A stretch of DNA of 64,000 nucleotides from NCBI RefSeq assembly GCF_900141755.1, contig NZ_LT670844.1, positions 5,146,001-5,210,000 of the forward strand, given 5' to 3'. Each line of letters opens with the position of its first letter. Within the stretch, counting starts at the first letter, position 1. Shown one piece after another: positions 16,915-25,808 of this stretch. A program made the translations under genes and the position numbers. Source of the DNA: Bradyrhizobium lablabi (GTDB taxonomy: Bacteria > Pseudomonadota > Alphaproteobacteria > Rhizobiales > Xanthobacteraceae). The notes beneath the pieces were generated by a model. That model had not been told where the DNA came from. It saw only the letters and a program-made list of their open reading frames with translations, and made no database searches.

Positions 16915-18213
16915 ATGGCGCCCAGATCGCGCTCAAAGCGCTCTACGCGGCCCTCAAAGCAGCGGCCGCCGAGAAAGCGTGCTTCACGCGTTGCCGCCGG
17001 CCAGGCGCGCAAGCCTGCCGTCACGAAGCGTGCCGTCAGGAAGCGTGCCGTCAAGAAGCCTGCCGTCAAGTCTGCTGCGCCCGGCATGGTTGAGGCGGCG
17101 CTCGCCGCGTTCGCGCACGAGGTCCGAACGCCGCTAACGGGCATCCTCGCGATCAGTGATCTCCTGGCGACGTCCGATCTCGACGAGCGCGAGAAGCGCT
17201 GGGTCGATACCATCAAGGCCGGTGCGGAACATCTCGCGAGCCTCGCGACGCTGTTTGTCGATGCCGCCCGCGGCGGCGCCGCGGTCGCCGGGATCCGGCA
17301 GGACCTGTTCGATCTGCGGGCGCTGGCGCGCAATGCCGGCGATTCGCTGGCCGGCCGGGCGGCGGCCAAAGGTCTGCACTCCGAGGTCGAAATTTCGGAA
17401 AAACTGCCGGCGCTGGTGGTCGGCGATCCGGTCCGGCTGCGCGCCGCGCTGGAAAACCTGATCGACAATGCGGTGAAATTCACTGAAGCGGGCAGCGTCG
17501 CGCTTGCCGTCGAGCCAATCCGCAGCACCAGCGGCCAGCTCAGCGTCGCGTTTTCGATTTCCGACAGCGGCATAGGCCTCACGCTCAACGAGATCAAGCG
17601 GTTGTTTCGTCCGTTTTCGCAGGCCAATGTCTCGATCGCCTCGCGCTTCGGCGGCGCCGGGCTCGGATTATCGTCGGTGAAGGCGTTGGCGCGCGCGATG
17701 GGCGGCGACATCGTGGTGGCGCCGCGCCGCAGTGGCGGAACGACGTTCACGCTGAGCGTGACCTTGGCCCGCGCAAAGACGTCGAAAGCGCCGGGGTCGG
17801 GCGCAGGCGCCTATCTGCCGTCGAACCCGGCGCAGGCGCTGCGCGTGCTCAGCGTCGAGGACAATCCGTTCGGCCGCGTCGTGCTCAACACCATCCTTAC
17901 CGAACTCGGTCATCAGGCGGAATTCATCGGGCGCGGCGAGGGCGCCCCCGAGCGGATCGCGCAAGGCAGTTTTGACGCTGTCCTGATGGACATGGTGCTG
18001 CCGGGCATCGATGGCATCGAGGCGATCAAGCGCATTCGCAGCTTAGACCCGCCGCTCGGCCGCATCGCGATCGTCGGGGTATCGGGCCGCGCCGACGACG
18101 AAGCGGCCTCGCGTGCGGCCGGCGCCGACGCCTTCCTGGTCAAGCCTGTGAGTCCACGGGCTTTAGCGACTGCGCTGCTTGAAGCGACACGCCGTGCGGC
18201 AGCCGCGACTTGA
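16915..18213 (+). CDS. hybrid histidine kinase / response regulator with a Lys/Arg-rich N-terminal tail
   Basis: A 432-residue soluble hybrid kinase. The H box is FAHEVRTPLTGI (about 64-75), the N box NLIDNAVKFT, the G1 box DSGIGL, and the G2 box GGAGLGLSSVK. The receiver domain (from about 305) has the phospho-acceptor Asp in DAVLMDMVLPGIDG and the conserved Lys in FLVKPVSP. There is no sensor domain and no membrane segment. Instead the first 60 residues are a basic tail rich in KR(A/P)V units. The ATG follows AGGGG by 4 bases. Its 3' end overlaps the convergent yihY-type gene by 74 bases. Confidence 0.88.
   Translation: MAPRSRSKRSTRPSKQRPPRKRASRVAAGQARKPAVTKRAVRKRAVKKPAVKSAAPGMVEAALAAFAHEVRTPLTGILAISDLLATSDLDEREKRWVDTIKAGAEHLASLATLFVDAARGGAAVAGIRQDLFDLRALARNAGDSLAGRAAAKGLHSEVEISEKLPALVVGDPVRLRAALENLIDNAVKFTEAGSVALAVEPIRSTSGQLSVAFSISDSGIGLTLNEIKRLFRPFSQANVSIASRFGGAGLGLSSVKALARAMGGDIVVAPRRSGGTTFTLSVTLARAKTSKAPGSGAGAYLPSNPAQALRVLSVEDNPFGRVVLNTILTELGHQAEFIGRGEGAPERIAQGSFDAVLMDMVLPGIDGIEAIKRIRSLDPPLGRIAIVGVSGRADDEAASRAAGADAFLVKPVSPRALATALLEATRRAAAAT
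17011..17070 (+). repeat. 15-base tandem repeat in the kinase basic tail
   Basis: Four copies of AAGCSTGCCGTCAMG in a row encode K-(P/R)-A-V-(T/R/K) units. The repeat number could vary between strains. Confidence 0.85.
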
Positions 18214-19033
18214 TGATCGCGGCGTTCAGTTCGCCGCCATAGACGAAGATCGCGGCGATAAAATACAAAAACACCAGCGCGATGATGACCGATGCGAGGC
18301 CGGCATACATCGTGACGTAATTGTTGGCGAAGCGCGCCAGATACTGGCCGAACACGATGCCCGACACCAGCGAGGCCACCAGCGTGAAGATGATGCCCGG
18401 CAGGATCTGCAGAAACCCGCGGCGGCCCGCCGGAAGCCAGGCGTGCAGAATGAGCAGGGCGACGATCAGCGCCGCGATGGTGATGCTGTAGCGCGAGAGG
18501 CTGAGCAATTGTTCGTTGCTTTCGACGATCAGCGGAATATGGCGCCGCGCCGCCTCGATAAAGAGCGGCCCCAGCACGATCAGGAACGCCATCGCCAGCG
18601 CGGTGACGGCGGCGATCAGGGTATAGCCGATCGATTCCAGCCGCAGCCAGTACCAGCGCCGCGGCTCGATCACCGAATAGGCGCGGTTGAGCGCGACGCG
18701 CAGCGCCTCCACGCCGTTCGAGGCAAAATACACCGCGAGCACGGCGCCGATGGTCAGGATGTCTCCCCGGCTCGTCGTCAGCACATCGTGGATCTCGCCG
18801 GACAGCGAATCGGCGACCTGCTTCGGCCAGACCTGCAGCAGCAGGCCGACCGCCTGATCGGCGAGTTCCTTGGAGCCGAAAAAGCCGGCCAGCGACGTCA
18901 GCACGATCAGGAACGGAAACAGCGCCATCAGCGTCGACAGCGCGATGTGGCTCGCGATCGCCCAGCCGTCATCGGCGAGAAACGTGTAGAACGCATCCAT
19001 TACGACCAGATAGACGTAGCGAAGCTGTCTCAC
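18140..19033 (-). CDS. YihY/BrkB-type inner-membrane protein
   Basis: A 297-residue protein with about six hydrophobic segments, of the YihY/virulence factor BrkB family (once mislabelled ribonuclease BN). Typical text: DDGWAIASHIALSTLMALFP, then ASNGVEALRVALNRAY (about 105-120) and the C-terminal VFLYFIAAIFVYGGELNAA. Function of the family is not settled. The tail overlaps the end of the hybrid kinase gene in the opposite direction. Confidence 0.88.
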   Translation of the reverse strand: MRQLRYVYLVVMDAFYTFLADDGWAIASHIALSTLMALFPFLIVLTSLAGFFGSKELADQAVGLLLQVWPKQVADSLSGEIHDVLTTSRGDILTIGAVLAVYFASNGVEALRVALNRAYSVIEPRRWYWLRLESIGYTLIAAVTALAMAFLIVLGPLFIEAARRHIPLIVESNEQLLSLSRYSITIAALIVALLILHAWLPAGRRGFLQILPGIIFTLVASLVSGIVFGQYLARFANNYVTMYAGLASVIIALVFLYFIAAIFVYGGELNAAIIKSRLPHGVSLQAAQSLKPVDSQA

Positions 19034-19179
19034 ATTTCACCTTGATGGAGCGGCGGACGCGTTCGGCGGACGACCGCGCTACCTTCTGATATTATTGGAT
19101 AAAAAGCCAGATCGTTGGGGCAGGACAGCGGTGGATAGGGGGCATTGGCGGACCGACTTGCGCGGTGTTATGAACGGCG

Positions 19180-19374
19180 ATGACTTCATTCCTGAGCACG
19201 ATCATCCTTCCCGTGGCGGTCGGCGCGGTCGCGCTGGTGCTGCTGCTTGGCCTTCTTAACATGATGCGGGGCGGCTCGCCGAACCGCTCCCAGAAACTGA
19301 TGCGGCTGCGAGTGTTGCTGCAATTCGTTGCGATCGTCATCACCATGGTGACAGTATGGGCTATGGGGCACTAA
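19180..19374 (+). CDS. HIG1-type twin-transmembrane protein
   Basis: A 64-residue protein with two membrane segments (about 7-27 and 44-62) joined by a basic loop (MMRGGSPNRSQKLMRLRV). That loop, QKLMRLRVLLQF, is the HIG1 signature (QxxMRxRxxxQ). Eukaryotic HIG1 proteins assist respiratory complexes; in alphaproteobacteria the role is presumed similar. It ends 13 bases before the cobalamin adenosyltransferase gene, so co-transcription is likely. Confidence 0.88.
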   Translation: MTSFLSTIILPVAVGAVALVLLLGLLNMMRGGSPNRSQKLMRLRVLLQFVAIVITMVTVWAMGH

Positions 19375-19387
19375 GGAGACGCAGACA

Positions 19388-19960
19388 ATGGTCGTCCTCA
19401 ATCGCATTTACACGCGAACCGGCGATGACGGCACCACCGCGCTCGGCAGCGGCGAGCGCCGCCCGAAATACGATCTGCGCATCGCCGCCTATGGAACGGT
19501 CGACGAAACCAATGCCGCGATCGGCATCGTGCGGCTGTATCTGAAGGATGCGCCCGGGCTCGACGCCATGCTGGGCCTGATCCAGAACGATCTGTTCGAC
19601 CTCGGCGCCGACCTCGCGGTGCCTGAGCGCGAGGGCAAGGCGGAACGGTTGCGGATGCTGTCGAGCCAGGTGGAACGGCTCGAGCGCGACATCGATAGCC
19701 TGAACGCGCAGCTTGCGCCTTTGACCTCGTTCGTGCTGCCCGGCGGCACGCCGGCGGCGGCGTATCTGCATCTGGCGCGCACGATATGCCGCCGGGCGGA
19801 ACGGATCATGGTGGAACTCGCCGCCCAGCCCAATGAGCCGGTTGGCGACGCCGCCATCCAGTATATCAACCGCCTGTCGGACTTCCTGTTTGTCGCCAGC
19901 CGCGCCATGAACGATAATGGCGCGGGCGACGTCTTGTGGGTGCCCGGCCAAAACCGCTAA
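19388..19960 (+). CDS. cob(I)alamin adenosyltransferase (PduO type)
   Basis: A 190-residue enzyme that adenosylates corrinoid using ATP. The N-terminal ATP loop TRTGDDGTTALGSGERRPK (about 9-27) and the YGTVDETNAAIG block are diagnostic, as is the late ARTICRRAERIMVEL with the conserved Arg residues and YINRLSDFLFVASR. The product, adenosylcobalamin, serves methylmalonyl-CoA mutase and other enzymes. AGGAG lies upstream of the ATG. Confidence 0.94.
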   Translation: MVVLNRIYTRTGDDGTTALGSGERRPKYDLRIAAYGTVDETNAAIGIVRLYLKDAPGLDAMLGLIQNDLFDLGADLAVPEREGKAERLRMLSSQVERLERDIDSLNAQLAPLTSFVLPGGTPAAAYLHLARTICRRAERIMVELAAQPNEPVGDAAIQYINRLSDFLFVASRAMNDNGAGDVLWVPGQNR

Positions 19961-20074
19961 CCACGTATGTTTGGCGGCAATTTTTGGCCTTATCGCGTTG
20001 ACCGGCGTTGGCCGGACCTTTAGGTTCCGCGCCCAAGCCGATCAAAGGCCAAATTTCCAAGCGAAAGAGGATCG

Positions 20075-20824
20075 ATGAAGGTTCTGGTACCGGTAAAGCG
20101 GGTGGTCGATTTCAACGTCAAGGTCCGCGTCAAGAACGACGGATCTGGCGTCGAGCTGTCCAACGTCAAGATGTCGATGAATCCGTTCGACGAAATCGCC
20201 GTCGAGGAAGCCCTGCGCCTGAAAGAGGCCGGCAAGGCAACCGAAGTGGTGGTGGTGTCGATCGGCCCTGCGCAGGCCGCCGAAACCATCCGGACCGGGC
20301 TTGCGATGGGCGCCGACCGCGGCATCCTGGTCAAGGCGGACGGCAATGTCGAACCGCTGGCGGTCGCCAAGATTCTCAAGGCCGTCGCCGACGAAGAAAA
20401 GCCGGGGCTGATCATTCTGGGCAAGCAGGCGATCGACGACGACTCCAACCAGACCGGCCAGATGCTGGCGGCGCTGCTCGGGTGGTCGCAGGCTACCTTT
20501 GCCTCCAAGCTCGAAGTCGATGGAACCGATTTCAAGGTGACCCGCGAGGTTGATGGCGGCCTGCAGACGGTGAAACTCAAGGGACCGGCGATCGTAACTA
20601 CCGATCTGCGGCTGAACGAGCCGCGTTACGCCTCGCTGCCCAACATTATGAAGGCCAAGAAAAAACCTATCGCGGACAAGAGCGCGGCCGACTACGGCGT
20701 CGATCTCACCGCCCATCTCGAAATCCTCAAGACATCCGAGCCGCCCGGCCGCAAGGGCGGCGTCAAGGTCAAGGACGTCGCTGAACTGGTGTCGAAGCTC
20801 AAGACCGAAGCCGGGGTTCTCTGA
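20075..20824 (+). CDS. etfB: electron transfer flavoprotein beta subunit
   Basis: A 249-residue ETF beta subunit: [20 protein letters not shown] opening, [18 protein letters not shown] (about 34-51) and the AMP-binding section with GADRGILV and [20 protein letters not shown]. With EtfA it carries electrons from acyl-CoA dehydrogenases to ETF-ubiquinone oxidoreductase. The stop TGA overlaps the ATG of etfA by one base. Confidence 0.97.
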   Translation: MKVLVPVKRVVDFNVKVRVKNDGSGVELSNVKMSMNPFDEIAVEEALRLKEAGKATEVVVVSIGPAQAAETIRTGLAMGADRGILVKADGNVEPLAVAKILKAVADEEKPGLIILGKQAIDDDSNQTGQMLAALLGWSQATFASKLEVDGTDFKVTREVDGGLQTVKLKGPAIVTTDLRLNEPRYASLPNIMKAKKKPIADKSAADYGVDLTAHLEILKTSEPPGRKGGVKVKDVAELVSKLKTEAGVL

Positions 20825-21768
20825 TGACGACGTTACTGATTGCCGAACACGACAACGCCTCGATCAAGGACTCTACCAACAAGGCGCTGACCGCGGCGAC
20901 AGCGCTCGGCGGCGAAGTCCATGTGCTGGTCGCCGGCCAGAACGCCAAGCCTGCCGCCGACGCAGCCGCCAAGCTCGCCGGCGTGAAGAAGGTCTTGCTG
21001 GCGGATGACGCCGCTTATGCCCATGACCTCGCCGAGCCGCTGGCTGCGCTGATCGTGGCGCTGGCGCCTTCCTATGACGCCTTCGTCGCGCCCGCGACCT
21101 CGCGCTTCAAGAATGTGATGCCGCGGGTTGCGGCGCTGCTCGACGTCATGCAGGTGTCGGAAATCATCAAGGTGGTTTCGCCCGATACCTTCGAGCGGCC
21201 GATCTATGCCGGCAACGCGATCCAGACCGTGAAATCGAAGGACGCCAAGAAGGTGATCACGGTGCGGACCTCGACCTTCCCTGCTACCGGTGAGGGCGGC
21301 AGCGCGCCGGTGGAAAATGCCGCGACAGCGGCCGATCCCGGCCTCTCCAGTTTTGTCGGCGAGGAAGTGGCAAAGAGCGATCGCCCCGAACTGACATCGG
21401 CCAAGATCATCGTCTCCGGCGGCCGGGCCATGCAGAGCCGCGAGAACTTTGCCAAATATATCGAGCCGCTGGCCGACAAGCTGGGCGCCGGCGTCGGCGC
21501 CTCGCGCGCCGCGGTCGATGCCGGCTATGCGCCTAACGACTGGCAGGTCGGGCAGACCGGCAAGGTGGTGGCGCCGGAACTTTATGTCGCGATCGGCATC
21601 TCCGGCGCGATCCAGCATCTCGCCGGCATGAAGGACTCCAAGGTGATCGTCGCGATCAACAAGGATGAGGACGCGCCGATCTTCCAGGTCGCCGATTACG
21701 GCCTGGTCGCGGATCTCTATCAAGCGGTTCCCGAATTGACCGAGGCGCTCGGCAAGCTCGGAAAGTAA
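20824..21768 (+). CDS. etfA: electron transfer flavoprotein alpha subunit
   Basis: A 314-residue ETF alpha subunit. The C-terminal FAD domain shows [15 protein letters not shown] (about 198-212), [35 protein letters not shown] and the final [20 protein letters not shown]. Operon partner of etfB. The gene for 3-hydroxybutyryl-CoA dehydrogenase follows 170 bases later, in keeping with a fatty-acid oxidation setting. Confidence 0.97.
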   Translation: MTTLLIAEHDNASIKDSTNKALTAATALGGEVHVLVAGQNAKPAADAAAKLAGVKKVLLADDAAYAHDLAEPLAALIVALAPSYDAFVAPATSRFKNVMPRVAALLDVMQVSEIIKVVSPDTFERPIYAGNAIQTVKSKDAKKVITVRTSTFPATGEGGSAPVENAATAADPGLSSFVGEEVAKSDRPELTSAKIIVSGGRAMQSRENFAKYIEPLADKLGAGVGASRAAVDAGYAPNDWQVGQTGKVVAPELYVAIGISGAIQHLAGMKDSKVIVAINKDEDAPIFQVADYGLVADLYQAVPELTEALGKLGK

Positions 21769-21773
21769 CGACG

Positions 21774-21834
21774 ACGCGCGTACTGGGCAAAACGGGGTGC
21801 CGGTTTTGCGATTAGAATGCGCGCAATTGTGAAC
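21774..21834. repeat. degenerate intergenic palindrome (GCGCGTAC type)
   Basis: GACGCGCGTACTGGGCAAAA and CGGTTTTGCGATTAGAATGC resemble the second hairpin at 6018-6070 (same GCGCGTAC...AAAACCGG order), with decayed arms. Confidence 0.5.
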
Positions 21835-21938
21835 TGAAGAAAAAAGCGCCGCCGGATGAAGCGGACTCCGGCCGGTGTTTATGCAAAAGAGAAATGGGCG
21901 GGCGCGGGTAGCGCGTCTCGCACCGATGAGATGACAAG

Positions 21939-22820
21939 ATGGCGGCAATGATCAAGAAGATCGGCGTGATCGGCTCGGGCCAGATGGGCAACGGGATTGC
22001 GCATGTGGCGGCGCTGGCCGGGCTCGACGTCGTACTCAACGATGTATCAAGCGACCGCGTGAAGTCTGCGATGGCGACCATCAACGGCAATCTGTCGCGC
22101 CAGGTCGCCAAGAAGATCATCACCGAGGACGCCCGCAAGCAGGCGCTGGGCCGCATCGTCTCCACCGAGACGATGGAGGGGCTTTCCGATTGCGATCTGG
22201 TGATCGAGAGCGCGGTCGAGAAGGAAGAGATCAAGCGCAAGATCTTTCACGATCTCTGCGCGGTGCTGAAGCCCGAGGCCATCGTCGCCTCCAACACCTC
22301 GTCGATCTCGATCACCCGGCTTGCCGCCTCCACCGACCGGCCCGAGCGCTTCATCGGCATTCACTTCATGAATCCGGTGCCGCTGATGGAACTGGTCGAA
22401 CTGATCCGCGGCATCGCCACCGACGACGCGACGTTCGACGCGGCCAAGGAATTCGTCACCCGGCTTGGCAAGCAGGTCGCGGTGTCGGAGGATTTCCCGG
22501 CCTTCATCGTCAACCGCATCCTGCTGCCGATGATCAACGAGGCGATCTATACGCTCTATGAGGGCGTCGGAAACGTCGAGGCGATCGACGCCGCGATGAA
22601 GCTCGGTGCGCATCATCCGATGGGGCCGCTCGAATTGGCCGATTTCATCGGGCTCGATACCTGTCTGTCGATCATGCAGGTGCTGCACGAGGGCCTGGCG
22701 GACTCCAAATATCGTCCGTGCCCGCTGCTGGTAAAATACGTCGAGGCCGGCTGGCTCGGCCGCAAAACCCAGCGTGGCTTTTATGACTATCGCGGCGACA
22801 AGCCGGTCCCGACGCGGTGA
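21939..22820 (+). CDS. 3-hydroxybutyryl-CoA dehydrogenase
   Basis: A 293-residue NAD(P)-dependent 3-hydroxyacyl-CoA dehydrogenase of the short single-domain-pair type (Hbd/PaaH-like). The Rossmann motif GVIGSGQMGNGIAH (about 8-21), the SNTSSISITRLA block, the catalytic HFMNPVPLMELVE (His about 143) and NRILLPMINEA are all present. It oxidises or forms acetoacetyl-CoA in fatty-acid or butyrate/PHB metabolism. ATG at 21939 or, nine bases later, at 21948. Confidence 0.94.
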   Translation: MAAMIKKIGVIGSGQMGNGIAHVAALAGLDVVLNDVSSDRVKSAMATINGNLSRQVAKKIITEDARKQALGRIVSTETMEGLSDCDLVIESAVEKEEIKRKIFHDLCAVLKPEAIVASNTSSISITRLAASTDRPERFIGIHFMNPVPLMELVELIRGIATDDATFDAAKEFVTRLGKQVAVSEDFPAFIVNRILLPMINEAIYTLYEGVGNVEAIDAAMKLGAHHPMGPLELADFIGLDTCLSIMQVLHEGLADSKYRPCPLLVKYVEAGWLGRKTQRGFYDYRGDKPVPTR

Positions 22821-22977
22821 GGCCCGTCGCGTCAGCGAAGTTTTCTCAGGGTTGATGGATAGGCGGGGTCAAGTCCGGCTTTGACGATCAAGCCCCTCGC
22901 CGCCTTTTAGCCCTCCAATCTCCAGCATTCCTTAACCCTCGCCGGGTAGCTTGGCCGGCGACGGAGGGTATTGCGTT

Positions 22978-23181
22978 ATGGATATGATGAGCATGGTCAC
23001 CAGCCTTCTGGCCGCTCAGGCGGGCAACACGCAGACGCAGATTGCCACTAGCCTCCTGAAATCCAACGCCGATTCGGAGAAATCCGCGGTCCTGACCCTG
23101 TTGGGCGCGGCGCAGCAAAACATCTCGTCTTTGGCCAATGTCGGCGCCGGCATCGGCGGCAATCTCAACGTGACGGCCTAA
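22978..23181 (+). CDS. small YjfB-like putative motility protein
   Basis: A 67-residue protein with the pattern of the YjfB family: Met-rich N-terminus with MVTSLLAAQAGNTQTQIATS, a central helix with LLKSNADSEKSAVLTLLG, and a Gly/Asn tail. GGAGGG lies 8 bases before the ATG at 22978. Function unknown; the family name comes from a Bacillus gene of the motility regulon. Confidence 0.7.
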   Translation: MDMMSMVTSLLAAQAGNTQTQIATSLLKSNADSEKSAVLTLLGAAQQNISSLANVGAGIGGNLNVTA

Positions 23182-23185
23182 AGAC

Positions 23186-23243
23186 CTATCAGCCTAAAGC
23201 CGTATCAGCCCAAAGCCGTATCAAGCCGTATCAGCCTAAAGTC
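23186..23243. repeat. short degenerate tandem repeat
   Basis: The unit CCGTATCAGCCTAAAG, with variants, is repeated about four times between the YjfB-like gene and the end of tlpA. It is probably slippage-derived and may vary in copy number. Confidence 0.75.
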
Positions 23244-23925
23244 CCGCCGCGACCGGGTTCACCGCGGCCTTGATCAGCTTGACGGCGTCGTCGCTGTCCC
23301 ATTCCGCGGGCCCCGCGATGGTGGCGATTTCGCAGCCCTGGCCGTCGACCAGCACCGAAGTCGGCATCCCCAGTGCCCGGCCTATGGCTTTAAGATCCTG
23401 GAAAACCTTGGCTTTCTGGTCGCTGAAATAGCCGAGCCCGGTCAGATTGGCCTCTTTCAGGAAATTTTTCGGCTTCTCGGGGTCACGGGTATCAATATTG
23501 ACGGCGACCACCTCGAAATTAGGGCCGCCGAGCTTGGTTTGCAGGCCCTCCAGCGCCGGCATCTCCTTGCGGCAGGGCACGCACCAGGTGGCCCACAAAT
23601 TGACCAGGACCGTGCGTCCGCGCCAATCGGAGAGCTTTTTGGGCTTGCCGTCGGCGTCCTCGAAAGCGAGGTCCGGCAGCCGCAAGGGAGTCGTCGCCAT
23701 GGTCAGCGCCGCGACTTCACCATGCGCCAGCGGCGCGAGCTTGCGGGCGAGGTCAACGGCCCCGCGGCAGGCCGGGTCGCCTGATACGTTGCCCTTCAGC
23801 CCGCCGATCCCGTATATCCCGGCATATCCAATCACTCCTCCGATCAGCACGGCGCCAATCACGATGGCAATCCGGCGCGCGGCAACGGGGCGAGGCGAGG
23901 GCAGTTCAGGCATATCGTTTGTCAT
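23236..23925 (-). CDS. tlpA: thiol:disulfide interchange protein TlpA
   Basis: A 229-residue membrane-anchored periplasmic thioredoxin-like protein. One N-terminal membrane segment (about 17-42) precedes the thioredoxin domain, with the active site WATWCVPCRKEMP (about 113-125) and the cis-Pro loop GMPTSVLVDGQG. In Bradyrhizobium, TlpA is known to be needed for cytochrome aa3 assembly, as a reductant for copper-site factors. The gene is divergent from argH, as I recall for other Bradyrhizobium genomes. Confidence 0.93.
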   Translation of the reverse strand: MTNDMPELPSPRPVAARRIAIVIGAVLIGGVIGYAGIYGIGGLKGNVSGDPACRGAVDLARKLAPLAHGEVAALTMATTPLRLPDLAFEDADGKPKKLSDWRGRTVLVNLWATWCVPCRKEMPALEGLQTKLGGPNFEVVAVNIDTRDPEKPKNFLKEANLTGLGYFSDQKAKVFQDLKAIGRALGMPTSVLVDGQGCEIATIAGPAEWDSDDAVKLIKAAVNPVAAGL

Positions 23926-24035
23926 CCTGTATCAGATACGGCTATGCAGGGCGGCCGGTTTTAGCCGGTAACGGCATCGGATGTCCGCGGCGTTACGATG
24001 GATGGCAGATCGTGAGTAATCATGAGTAACAAGTC

Positions 24036-25433
24036 ATGAGCAACAAGATGTGGGGCGGCCGGTTCACGGAGCGCCCCGATGCGATCATGGAGGAAATCAA
24101 CGTCTCGATCGACGTCGACCGTCACCTTTATGCCCAGGACATCGCCGCGTCCAAGGCCCACGCGGCGATGCTCGCCGCGCAAGGCATTATCACCGCAAAC
24201 GATGCGAAAAATATCGACAAGGGTCTAGACACGATTTTGTCAGAAATCGGCAAGGGATCGTTCGATTTCAAGCGCGCGCTCGAGGACATTCACATGAATG
24301 TCGAGAGCAGGCTGGGCGAGCTGATCGGGCCCGCCGCCGGGCGGCTGCACACCGCGCGTTCGCGCAACGACCAGGTGGCGACCGATTTCAAGCTCTATGT
24401 CCGCGACACGATCGACGAACTGGATGCCGCGCTCGCTGCGTTCCAGCATGCGCTGGTGGAACGGGCGCTGCAACATGCCGCGACCGTGATGCCGGGCTTT
24501 ACCCATCTGCAGACCGCGCAGCCGGTCACGTTCGGGCACCATCTATTGGCCTATGTCGAGATGGCGGCGCGCGACCGCGGCCGCTTTGCCGACGCACGCA
24601 AGCGTCTCAACGAATCGCCGCTCGGCGCCGCGGCGCTGGCTGGCACTTCGTTCCCGATCGACCGCGACGCAACCGCAAAGGCCCTTGGCTTCGACCGGCC
24701 GACGGCCAATTCGCTCGACGCGGTGTCGGACCGCGACTTCGTGCTGGAAACCTTGTCGGCGGCGGCGATCGCATCCGTGCATCTGTCGCGCTTCGCCGAG
24801 GAAATCGTGATCTGGACCTCGCCGCTGGTCGGGCTGGTGCGGCTAAGCGACAAATACACCACCGGCTCCTCGATCATGCCGCAGAAGCGCAACCCGGATG
24901 CGGCCGAACTGGTGCGCGCCAAGACCGGCAGGGTGATCGGCGCGCTGACCGCATTGCTGATCGTGATGAAGGGCCTGCCGCTCGCCTATCAAAAGGACAT
25001 GCAGGAGGACAAGGAGGGCGCGATGGAAGCGTTTTCCGCGCTGTCGCTGGCGGTCCGGGCGATGACCGGCATGGTCAAAGACCTCGTGCCGGATGAGGCG
25101 CGGATGAAGGCGGCTGCCGGCGAGGGCTACGCCACCGCCACGGATTTGGCCGACTGGCTGGTGCGGACGCTGAAAATGCCGTTCCGCGACGCCCATCACG
25201 TCACCGGGCGCATCGTCGCCAAGGCGTCGCAAGCGGGCGTGCCGCTGCATCAACTGCCTCTGAAGGAGATGCAGGCGATCGAGCCGAAAATCACGACTGA
25301 CGCGCTCGGTACGCTTTCGGTCGAAGCATCGGTGAAAAGCCGCGACAGCTATGGCGGGACCGCGCCGAAGAACGTGCTGGCGCAGGCGAAAGCCTGGGCA
25401 AGGCGCTTGGAAAAACAGCGAAAATTAGGCTGA
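24036..25433 (+). CDS. argH: argininosuccinate lyase
   Basis: A 465-residue member of the fumarase/aspartase superfamily catalysing the last step of arginine synthesis. [12 protein letters not shown] opening, [18 protein letters not shown] (substrate loop, about 108-125), [16 protein letters not shown], and the signature [15 protein letters not shown] with the catalytic Ser. The ATG overlaps the stop of a five-codon mini-ORF (24022-24039, MSNKS) created by a near-repeat of the first codons. It leads an operon with a lipoprotein gene and lysA. Confidence 0.97.
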   Translation: MSNKMWGGRFTERPDAIMEEINVSIDVDRHLYAQDIAASKAHAAMLAAQGIITANDAKNIDKGLDTILSEIGKGSFDFKRALEDIHMNVESRLGELIGPAAGRLHTARSRNDQVATDFKLYVRDTIDELDAALAAFQHALVERALQHAATVMPGFTHLQTAQPVTFGHHLLAYVEMAARDRGRFADARKRLNESPLGAAALAGTSFPIDRDATAKALGFDRPTANSLDAVSDRDFVLETLSAAAIASVHLSRFAEEIVIWTSPLVGLVRLSDKYTTGSSIMPQKRNPDAAELVRAKTGRVIGALTALLIVMKGLPLAYQKDMQEDKEGAMEAFSALSLAVRAMTGMVKDLVPDEARMKAAAGEGYATATDLADWLVRTLKMPFRDAHHVTGRIVAKASQAGVPLHQLPLKEMQAIEPKITTDALGTLSVEASVKSRDSYGGTAPKNVLAQAKAWARRLEKQRKLG

Positions 25434-25525
25434 TCAAAAGAATTTCGCTGCAATTTCATGATTATCCGGCTCTCGCCAGAACAGGGCAATCTTTGTATGG
25501 TGCGCCGCGCATTGGGGATTTGTTC

Positions 25526-25801
25526 GTGACACGTAACTTGAGCCCGAGGCCTTCGGGATGGGCCATTGTCCTGTTGAGCGCGGCCGTGCTCGCGCTTGGG
25601 GGTTGCGGGCGCAAGGGCCCGCTCGACCTGCCGCCGAACGCATCGTCGCAGGCGGACACCGCGGCCGCCACCGATACCGAGGCCGAGCAGGCGAGCAAGC
25701 CCAGCGTGTTCAATCCGTATTACGGCACCGATGCGCCGCCGGCGGCGCCCAAAGGCCAAAAGAGATCCTTCGTTCTCGACCCGCTCCTGAATAGCAACTG
25801 A
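25526..25801 (+). CDS. small lipoprotein (LptM-like)
   Basis: A 91-residue lipoprotein. A short signal peptide ends in the lipobox LALGGC, followed directly by GRKGPLDLP. The C-G-x-K-G-P-L pattern after the lipid-bearing Cys is that of LptM (formerly YifL), which assists assembly of the LPS translocon LptDE. The rest is low complexity, Ala/Pro-rich. I use GTG at 25526, which has GGGGA 7 bases upstream. It sits between argH and lysA, the common alphaproteobacterial order, 7 bases before lysA. Confidence 0.82.
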   Translation: MTRNLSPRPSGWAIVLLSAAVLALGGCGRKGPLDLPPNASSQADTAAATDTEAEQASKPSVFNPYYGTDAPPAAPKGQKRSFVLDPLLNSN

Positions 25802-25808
25802 GCCCGCC

